Shown piece by piece: positions 57,260-64,000 of a stretch of DNA of 64,000 nt (positions are counted from its first letter, which is position 1; each line of letters opens with the position of its first letter). The stretch covers positions 3,479,501 through 3,543,500 of the forward strand of contig NC_065575.1 in assembly GCF_937616625.2 (NCBI RefSeq). Reading direction: 5' to 3'. Made by a program: the position numbers and the translations under genes. A model generated the notes under the pieces. That model saw only the letters and a list, made by a program, of their open reading frames with translations, ran no database searches and was not told the DNA's origin. This stretch comes from Mercurialis annua (lineage: Eukaryota; Streptophyta; Magnoliopsida; Malpighiales; Euphorbiaceae).

Positions 57260-57376
57260 GTGACTGCTTCATGCCAAATAAATATAATCATTAATGAAAT
57301 GGATAAATAAATTATTACCATTCACTAATTTAAGTCTTGAATTTGTTTAATTAAAGCAACAATTCATCTATAAATA
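57260..57376 (+). promoter_or_regulatory. Conserved upstream block and TATA box of SPH gene 4
   Basis: GCTTCATGCCAAATAAA, ATTCACTAATTTAAGT and TATAAATA (57369-57376), the last 52 bp before the ATG. Similarity to unit 2 extends left to about 56940. Confidence 0.7.
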
Positions 57377-57420
57377 AAAACCTCATAAGCTAATCTTATA
57401 AAATTAAAAACAAAGTAATT

Positions 57421-57828
57421 ATGAAATCTTTTAAGAGAGAATATATCATGATGTTGATGATCGTATTGTTGGTATCATCAAGCGATGCGTTATTTAGTCG
57501 GAAAAGGGTTAGAATGAGGATATCTAACGGTGTAAAAGATAATCGTGTTCTTAACCTTCTTTGCAGATCGGGAGATGATGATTTTGGTGTTAAAACGCTA
57601 ATGTATCAACAGTTTTTTGAGTTTAGCTTTAAACCTAACATTCTCGGAAGGACTGTATTTAATTGTGAGTTTGCAAATGATAAATTGCATGTAGATAAAA
57701 TAGATGTTTATGGCGGTAGAAGAGATGGTCTCAAATGCCATGCATGTTTTTGGGAGTTTCAAGAGAAGGGTCTTTGTTTGGGTGAAACTTCCAACGGTCC
57801 ATTCAATGATTGTCGTGTTTTATGGTAA
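57421..57828 (+). CDS. S-protein homologue (SPH, plant self-incompatibility S1 family), gene 4
   Basis: An intronless ORF of 135 residues. The signal peptide is MKSFKREYIMMLMIVLLVSS up to about residue 24. The mature part has LLCRSGDDDFG, EFSFKPNILGRTVFNCEF, IDVYGGRRDG, CHACFWEF and NDCRVLW. It shares DALFSRKRV near the cleavage site and TSNGPFNDC near the end with gene 1 and is the same length, so genes 1 and 4, the outermost in the window, form one subtype and genes 2 and 3 the other. The family is secreted and cysteine-rich; an actual self-incompatibility role cannot be read from sequence. Confidence 0.93.
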   Translation: MKSFKREYIMMLMIVLLVSSSDALFSRKRVRMRISNGVKDNRVLNLLCRSGDDDFGVKTLMYQQFFEFSFKPNILGRTVFNCEFANDKLHVDKIDVYGGRRDGLKCHACFWEFQEKGLCLGETSNGPFNDCRVLW

Positions 57829-58015
57829 AGATAATCAATTTTGCTTCTATAATCGAATTTTTCTATCTACATTATATATATAAGAACATTAAATGATGGA
57901 TTAACTCAGTTTAAATTATCTTAACTTTTATTTTATAGCATTGCAATATATATATATAGAGAGAGAGAAAGAGAGAGAGAGAGAGTACATAATCATTGAT
58001 GGAATAGATATATTA

Positions 58016-58539
58016 TACACCCTCTAGTTTATAAGTTTGTCGTATTTGATAATTTTGTTTGGTCCATAATATTTGTCACATTAGAGTATTAAGAAAATAT
58101 TAATTGCTATTTGTCCAAATTTATCCCTAGTAATAAATAATTTAATAAAGTTAGAATGACAATTAATGCTTTTTTAAACTCTAATATAATAAATAGTACT
58201 CTCTCCATCCCAAATTGATAGGCACTATTTGCATTTTTTTTCGTCTCAAATTATAGGCAGTAAGTTATTACTTGAATGTTTAATTGTCATATATACCCTC
58301 ATTAATTATAATTGAATACATTGAAAATAACACAAAAGATGTTAAAAGACAAAATTACTACTATAATAAATGAGGGTAAGTGTGATATTTGTTTATAAAT
58401 TTACTCATTTTATCTTGATAAATACAATTTCTTAAGACTTGTGTTTGTCCTAAACTGCCTATCAATTTGGAACGGAAGGAGTAGTATGGAACAAAAGAAA
58501 TTATCAAATGCAATCAATGTTATGAACCAGAGAGAGTAA
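58016..58539. mobile_element. Stowaway-like MITE, interrupted by a second one
   Basis: Left ACACCCTCTAGTTTATAAGT...GTATTTGATAATTTTG and right AAATTATCAAATGCAATCAA...ATGAACCAGAGAGAGTAA are inverted repeats of the 'CTCCCTCTGGTTCATAA' kind, with TA at the borders. The middle is split by another MITE at 58199-58481. Confidence 0.75.
58199..58481. mobile_element. Stowaway-like MITE nested in the previous one
   Basis: It starts CTCTCTCCATCCCAAATTGA and ends TCAATTTGGAACGGAAGGAG. TA target duplications lie at 58197-58198 and 58482-58483. 283 bp, non-coding. Confidence 0.82.
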
Positions 58540-58645
58540 TTCACCAATTAAAGTAATTATTACGCTACTTAATTAGTGCAACTATTAATTCACATGTAAA
58601 TCTAAAAGAACATTAAAAAAATTAAAAGAAAGTAAATACTACTAA

Positions 58646-58845
58646 ATTATTTTTAAAAGAAAGATTGTTGATGTTTATGTAACTAATGAATGATGTGCTA
58701 TTTTGAACAGGAATGATACTAGTACGTACTAAAACAAGGAGATGCTTATTTTGGTGAAGCAGTGTTACAATTTGTCACTTTTTTTGGGTTTAGCTTTAAA
58801 CCTATATTTTCTGAAGGTCTTGTATTTTTTTGAAGGAATTGTTTG
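58646..58845 (+). pseudogene. Decayed SPH copy downstream of SPH gene 4
   Basis: A degraded leader and signal-peptide segment, TTTTGAACAGG with the shared TGA, then the in-frame stretch AYFGEAVLQFVTFFGFSFKP. A deletion after KP and a TGA soon follow. Confidence 0.8.
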
Positions 58846-59026
58846 TTATTATTTTAATTTTGATTTTAATTGTATTTCTATAATTATTTGATACATTTTT
58901 AATATAAATATTACATGAATAAATAATAAATATAAGTATTTTATAATGTACTTTTTTTATTTCTCAATTTTTTTTGAATTAGATTAATTTTAGAAAGTTA
59001 TTCATATTTCTATTTTGAAATTCAAC

Positions 59027-60060
59027 TATCACGACACAAATTTTTAAATCGAGATCGACGCTGGATAATGGAAGTGCTTTTTCTAAAACTCATAGCAAGT
59101 CTGAAAATCACTGTAAAACTTTCGCTTTAAAACACTTAAACATTTACATTCAAACAAACTCGGCATAACAACTGTTGTTAACATAAACATCGAAGTCAAA
59201 TTTGTCAATATCTTAAACATTTTGCCACACAAGGTATACAGTCTTTCAAACGTGATAAATGTAATAATTGGAAATTATTAAAGAGCATATGCTAAACCTA
59301 TAGACTGAGTTTATAGCATATAACAAAAACACTATTCTAGTGTTACTAGAGCAAAAACATTATTTTTCATATACTTTCTAAAATCAGACTTTTGAAAAAC
59401 AATATGGAAGTCCACTCCAACTTCTACAAACTTGTAATTTTTTTTGAAAATTGCAGGTCAGATAAATATGAGTGAGTTTAATATAATTACTAATTAACAT
59501 TAAATAAAAACAAATTACATGATAAATAATTTATGTAATGCATGCCAAATACGATATTTGAATGAAACACTAAACCTCAATTTACATAAAAACCAATTAC
59601 CATTAGACATTACACCAATAAACCTCAAACATTATCCAAAGAAATTTGGACTATGAACTTTGTACCATCGCCACAATCATTTACTGTATCTAGACCGTAA
59701 GCATTGTACCGTCGCCTCAGATATGTGTCAGCTTTTCGGCTGTCAACTTGATACCATTGTCTCAGAACTGTGTCGAGTTCTAGGCTGTCCGTTGCCACAT
59801 ATTTCCCATAATTCTTGATTTTAAGTCTAGGCCGTAATCTATGTATCGTCACCCTAAACATATTAATAATCATTTATTACATCTAATATGATCATATTAC
59901 TATTTAGTCAGTTTATATGACATGATTGTTTTCAACACCATTTTGATATAAAATCTTCAACATTTACAAGCGATATAGTCCTATTTCCGCTCAATAGGAA
60001 GCATGTTTCATCGGATCTATGCTATATGATGTAAATAAATATTTTTTAAAATATTATTAT
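59027..60060 (+). repeat. LTR-type dispersed repeat, copy in SPH unit 4
   Basis: It starts TATCACGACAC after GAAATTCAAC of the SPH unit; the homologous place in unit 3 continues GAAATTCAAGTC, so the unit is interrupted here. It follows the same order as 6965-8215: CGCTGG(A)TAATGG, GAGTGAGTTTA, TGAAACACTAAACCTC, three GTACC(A/G)TCGCC mini-repeats (59660-59800) and TTCCGCTCAATAGGAA. The right end is not clear. Confidence 0.65.
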
Positions 60061-60600
60061 ATTGATATTCAAAAGTAAAAGAATAAATTACTATGAGGCC
60101 TCCCAATTTTGTCATACTTCACACTTTAGTCCTCTAGTTTGAAAATCAAAGATATGACCCCTTAATTTTGTTTTCGTCAAAAGTTTAGTCTCTCTGTCTA
60201 TTTTTAATGTTAGTCAAAAGACTTAGGAGTAAATTAATTGTCAAAAATAAGGGACAAAATCGTTGATAGAAAGAAAAGTGCACCTTGCATATGAAGCTAT
60301 GTTGGCAGGTCTAGTGCATTACTACTAGATGTATTCGTACAAGAGGTATAATAGATAATATTTCTTTGAAAAAAATATTATACGTCCTATTTAGTGGCGA
60401 TTTTTTGTTTTCTTAAATAGATACTTTCGGAATGTTAAAAGAAAAAAAGATGAATAAATACCGAGTGGAAAGCTCTATCAATAAAGGTTATGTGCTGGAG
60501 GAGACTGCAAATTTTGCCTCTTTCTATTTTAAAGAAGGTGATCTAACTATTTCGATAAATTTGTTAAAGAACGAAGTGGTTATGAATGATAATGATCATG
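60061..60600. other. Non-coding, partial MITE-like sequence
   Basis: 60090-60290 has the wording of a one-sided MITE ('TGAGGCCTCCCAATTTTG', 'ACTTTAGTCCTCTAG') without a matching opposite arm. No gene. Confidence 0.4.
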
Positions 60601-61640
60601 ATGAATGAATGAATTACTAAACCTGAATTACTTTGGGTGCAAGTGATAAGAAGTAAGTACGGGTGGAATCGTAACGGCAACACCTACAAATCTATGGGAG
60701 TGTGTTCTATTTTATGGAGGAACCTGTCTCACATTTGGAATGATATTTTGTTCGGTCTTCACCATTCTCTTGGAGATGGTCGAACAATGAAATTCTGGAC
60801 TGATAATTGGCTAAGTAATTTGGGGCCGCTCAAACTTTTAGCTTACAACCCGTTGCCTGAAGTGGACCTCGACAAAAAAGTAAATGAGGTAGTTGTCAAC
60901 GGTGCGTGGGATCGGGGGTATATCACCGGCTTGTTTCATTATTCAGTTCTCCTTCACATTGCTGCGGTCAGGCCTCCTTCTTTGTCTGATAGGTAGCACG
61001 GAAACGGAAACGGGAAACGGAAACGATACGAAACGGACACGGGGAAATGAAAGTTTTTCAAAATAAAGGACACGAAACGTGGGGGAAACGTGCAAATAAC
61101 AAAAATATAGGGATATATTTATAAAAATATTATCTAAATATTTATGATAATTAACAAAAATAATTCATTTTAATATGCTAAATACTTAAAATTTATAAAT
61201 ATATAAAAAAATATAATATAATTCAACACAAATAAGTATATTTGATGTATTGTGGACAATGCGAATGTAAAATTTATGGGTAACTAGTTAGATTTTTTTA
61301 TTTGTGGATAATAATTTTATTAGTTTTACAAATTTATATTATTTACGGAAACGGCCCGAAACGTTTCGTACGGGTGTCCAAGAGTTTCCGGTTTTCGAAA
61401 CGTTTTCGAAACGGAAATTTGTTGGAGTTTCCGTGCTTCTTAGTCTGATGGAGGGGATTCCCTTTATTGAGGTCTTACTAGCAATGGTAATTTCAGCGTA
61501 AGGCCAGCCTACAAGTTGCAGAACACCGGCCATTTGGATGTTGACAATAGCAAATGGAATCACATTTGGAAGCGGCCCGGAGCTCATAGAGTCCGTACGA
61601 TGCTTTGGTTGGCAGCAAAGGGGAAGTTTCTAAAAAAATA
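60601..61640 (+). pseudogene. LINE ORF2 fragment interrupted by a hAT-like MITE
   Basis: The first part (to 60990) reads VIRSKYGWNRNGNTYKS, SILWRNLSHIW, LGDGRTMKFWTDNWLSNLGP and RPPSLSD, the post-RT region of a LINE ORF2. After the MITE at 60991-61441 the same protein continues (SDGGDSLY, GLTSNGNFSVRPAYKLQNT, KRPGAHRVRTMLWLAAKGKF). The SD residues are duplicated by the target-site duplication. An in-frame TGA lies after GGDSLY. Confidence 0.83.
60991..61441. mobile_element. hAT-like MITE inside the LINE fragment
   Basis: Terminal inverted repeats: AGGTAGCACGGAAAC at the left and AAGAAGCACGGAAAC read inward from the right. The flanks (T/A)GTCTGAT at 60983-60990 and 61442-61449 form an 8-bp duplication with one mismatch. 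Sub-terminal regions are packed with ACGGAAACG / CGTTTCG motifs in both orientations. Removing it restores continuous LINE protein. Confidence 0.85.
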
Positions 61641-61967
61641 TTGTCATAATAAATAAGCAACAAAAACCAATTCTTTTATAATATTGCGATATTTATTTTG
61701 TGATAAATTTTTGTTTGTTATTATATTTCTTCATTCATTATATCATTTATTGATCATTCATAAATTTCACAAACACAATACCTAAGTAAATAGAATAGAT
61801 GATTTTGGTAAACAAAAAATAAAGTAAATTTTTATTTATCATAATATACATACATGTTTAACATTCTTTACAAAATTTTAAACAAAAAAATTTTGAATAA
61901 CAACGAACGGAAAACAAATCTATCAAATTATACTTCATGCTAGAACTGAATTCTTAATTTAAAAGAG

Positions 61968-62188
61968 GAGAAATTTTTAGGTAGACTCAGTCTAACACGT
62001 CATCTATAAACTAAGTCTATCATATTATAACACGTCATTAAAATAGTGGCATTATCGTAATATCACCATTAAAAGGTGTAAAAATGTACAACCAAAATTA
62101 CGATATGCCACTATTTTTATGACATGTTATGCTTTAATAGGTTAATTTATGAATGACGTGATCGACCGAGTTTATCTAAGAATTTCTC
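61968..62188. mobile_element. Mutator-like MITE, GAGAAATTCTTAG family, copy 2
   Basis: Termini are GAGAAATTTTTAGGTAGACT and, in reverse from the right, GAGAAATTCTTAGATAAACT. The flank TTAAAAGAG (61959-61967) is matched by TTAAAAAGAG after 62188. 221 bp, non-coding. Same family as 8225-8396, with a different centre. Confidence 0.83.
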
Positions 62189-62430
62189 TTAAAAAGAGTA
62201 CATAATGTTTCAACTATTTCTTTAGTATTAGCTAATTTAGATATGCATATAATTGAACAAAGGATCAATTCACCCCCTCAACTTGGCACAAAATATCTAA
62301 TAAGTCAATTTCACCGCTTTTGGTACAAACTAACCCACAACTTATGTTTTCGTATCAAAAAGACCCCGTAACTTGCGATTTCGTATCAAAAAGACCCCTC
62401 TGACATAAAAAAGAGAGTGGATTAACTAAT

Positions 62431-62750
62431 GTGTTAATTACATATAAAATCACCACCTTTACACAAATTCTCAAAAATAACACGACCTTTAAAACATGTC
62501 AATTCAGGACATCACCTTTCATTTCTTTTCAAAAACAACATGGACTCGTTTTTAGATAAAATTTTGCTGACTTGTACACCTAATGGGAGTGCCACGTGTC
62601 ATGGCACGTCAGCAAAAACGCCACTAAAAATGTGCTCATGTTGTTTTTGAAAAAAAGAAAGAAAGGTGGTGACCTGAATTGCCACGTTTTAAAAGTCGTG
62701 TTATTTTTGCAATTTCATGTAAAGGTGGTGCTTTTATATGTAATTTACCC
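62431..62750. mobile_element. Mutator-like MITE near the right edge
   Basis: Left GTGTTAATTACATATAAAAT and right, reversed, GGGTAAATTACATATAAAAG are inverted repeats continuing through CACCACCTTTACA. The flanks TTAACTAAT (62422-62430) and TTAACTAGT (62751-62759) form a 9-bp duplication with one mismatch. Its sub-terminal wording is related to the element at 18999-19356. Confidence 0.8.
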
Positions 62751-62871
62751 TTAACTAGTTATAATTTTTAAACCTAGTTAATCTAAATTTAATACTAATT
62801 GAACACAATCAATCTTAATTTAATACTAATTAAATTTATATAAAAATAATTAAATCTAATTCTAACCTTGT

Positions 62872-64000
62872 TACGATCCGATTTCCACCCTGAAACTCGA
62901 GTCGAGATAGCGCTAGGGAATGGGAATGATTGTTCCAAAACACGTAGAAAGTCTAAAACCTCTATAAATTTTTTGCAAATATAAATATAGATCGTACCTC
63001 GCGTACGACCCGTTTTCATAAAACGCCGTTAAAATATTTTTCCGTTTAACGTGAAAAATACATTCTGAAAATATTCATATAGCGAAATTACGTTTTCAAA
63101 AATGCTGGTTGAATAACCCTTGTTATTTTGACCCACACGCATTTCTGAAAATCAGTGCGGTGGTAAAGGGACTTAGCTCACGTGCCTTATCTCACAGGCA
63201 GCCCTGTCTCAAACCACGCATCCGAACAATATGTTTAATAAAATATATCGAACACTTTTTTTTTCAATGCGTTATATCAAACATATTTAAAACATGCACA
63301 GCAGGTACACAAACGTAAGGCCAGCTAAACTACACACAGTGTCCTTACAAACCAAAGACACGAAACTTGGCCCACCCTTAGAGGTCACCATAAAACACCA
63401 TATGCCTATTAAGTAGCCACCTAGTAGAGTTAGACAAAGTCAGGTTCTTATTAGAGTATATAAACTGAGGAACCATGACGTGGCCACAGGCATATCAAAC
63501 TTATATACACTATTGCAGCATCTAAAAGTTTAAAGTGTTATTTACATAACAACAAGATAAGTTTCCCTGACGAAAAAGGGTGGAAGCTCGAACAGACCCG
63601 ATAGCTAGGTACCTGAAAATGATAAACAACAACGGGGTCAGAATTATAAATATTTCTGAGTGAGTAGATAGGTTTACAATTAAATACCGAAATCGCGTAT
63701 AGACAAAATATCGGTATATAAAAATATTACCAGTCCTCGATCCATATGAAACCCTAGTCCTGCTACGTTATCATACTATCATATATAATGCATATGCACA
63801 TTACTTGTTTAATACAGGAAGAGCTGTATACATATGTATCACAGCCATCTTGACTCTGTATAGGGTTGTTGGGCAGAATTTAAATCACTGCCACCTCATG
63901 ACTATCTATTAGGTTTAAGCCGCTTTGCAAGCATTTGGCTTCAAACGTAATCTCAATATGTATGTTTATAATATTTACCTCTCATCTAGTTCATTAACAC
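62872..64000 (+). repeat. LTR-type dispersed repeat, running off the right edge
   Basis: GTTACGATCCGATTTCC..., then AGCGCTAGGGAATGGGAATG, matches the leader of the family at 6965, 37001 and 59027. GAGTGAGT near 63658, ATGAAACCCTAG near 63747 and a CAGCCATCTTGAC... segment recall the same order of blocks. It is cut by the window end. Confidence 0.6.

Noticed and set aside
6022..58720. TTTTGAACAG|G as a conserved 3' splice site that would join the SPH ORF to a second exon
   Set aside because: Intact SPH genes already end with the family's normal C-terminus and stop, and the site aligns with the LFSRKR codons of the parent gene. Pseudogene decay explains it better, though RNA data should decide.
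1..64000. CRISPR arrays, rRNA or functional tRNA genes
   Set aside because: None seen. The only tRNA-like signal is the SINE at 29540, and the repeats present are eukaryotic transposons and satellites.

Overview
The window looks like nuclear DNA of a eudicot plant. It is AT-rich and gene-poor, and it carries plant-specific secreted protein families (a plant defensin and S1/SPH self-incompatibility-type proteins) plus plant transposon classes: Athila and other Ty3/Gypsy LTR elements, LINEs, a tRNA-type SINE, Helitrons, and CACTA, hAT, Mutator-like and Stowaway MITEs. I could not fix the order or species from sequence alone.

Five host genes appear intact. At the left edge is a two-exon plant defensin gene on the minus strand (2002-3102). 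It has a standard signal-peptide exon and a canonical eight-cysteine defensin domain, but about 74 residues made only of Gly, Glu and Arg sit between the two. A 160-200 bp block upstream of this gene recurs at positions 1-200, which suggests another gene copy just outside the window. The other four genes are intronless SPH (Plant self-incompatibility protein S1 family) genes, all on the plus strand: 5036-5443, 18537-18947, 34789-35199 and 57421-57828. They share a TATA box 52-59 bp before the ATG and a conserved upstream block. Each is followed 0.6-1.2 kb downstream by a decayed second SPH copy carrying the same lesions, so the duplicated unit is 'SPH gene + SPH pseudogene'.

The spacers between SPH units are made largely of transposons. 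6.5-8.4 kb: LINE fragment, LTR-type repeat and a Mutator-type MITE. 11.2-17.4 kb: a decayed Ty3/Gypsy element followed by a 3.05-kb Helitron. 19-22.4 kb: MITEs, a minus-strand Helitron and a minus-strand LINE, all inside SPH unit 2. 24.6-25.5 kb and 29.9-32.1 kb: two tandem-repeat fields. 29.5 kb: a SINE with a 14-bp target-site duplication. 33-36 kb: Helitron ends and two Mutator-type MITEs around SPH unit 3.

The largest structure is 39144-54994. It is an array of a non-autonomous Athila-derived retrotransposon arranged LTR-internal-LTR-internal-LTR-internal-LTR, with a 4.496-kb period and three copies of one 302-residue gag-like ORF with identical protein sequence. It ends in an inverted partial LTR joined directly to the 18-nt tRNA-Asp primer-binding site. 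A single 5-bp duplication (GGACC) flanks the whole 15.85 kb, so both outer ends are U3 ends. The array sits inside an older LTR-type repeat (about 38.4-55.87 kb).

The right end (55.9-64 kb) has a minus-strand LINE ORF1 remnant, SPH unit 4 with nested Stowaway-like MITEs, further LTR-type repeats, and a LINE interrupted by a hAT-like MITE. Because the SPH units are paralogous, several of these insertions can be read against empty sites within the same window.
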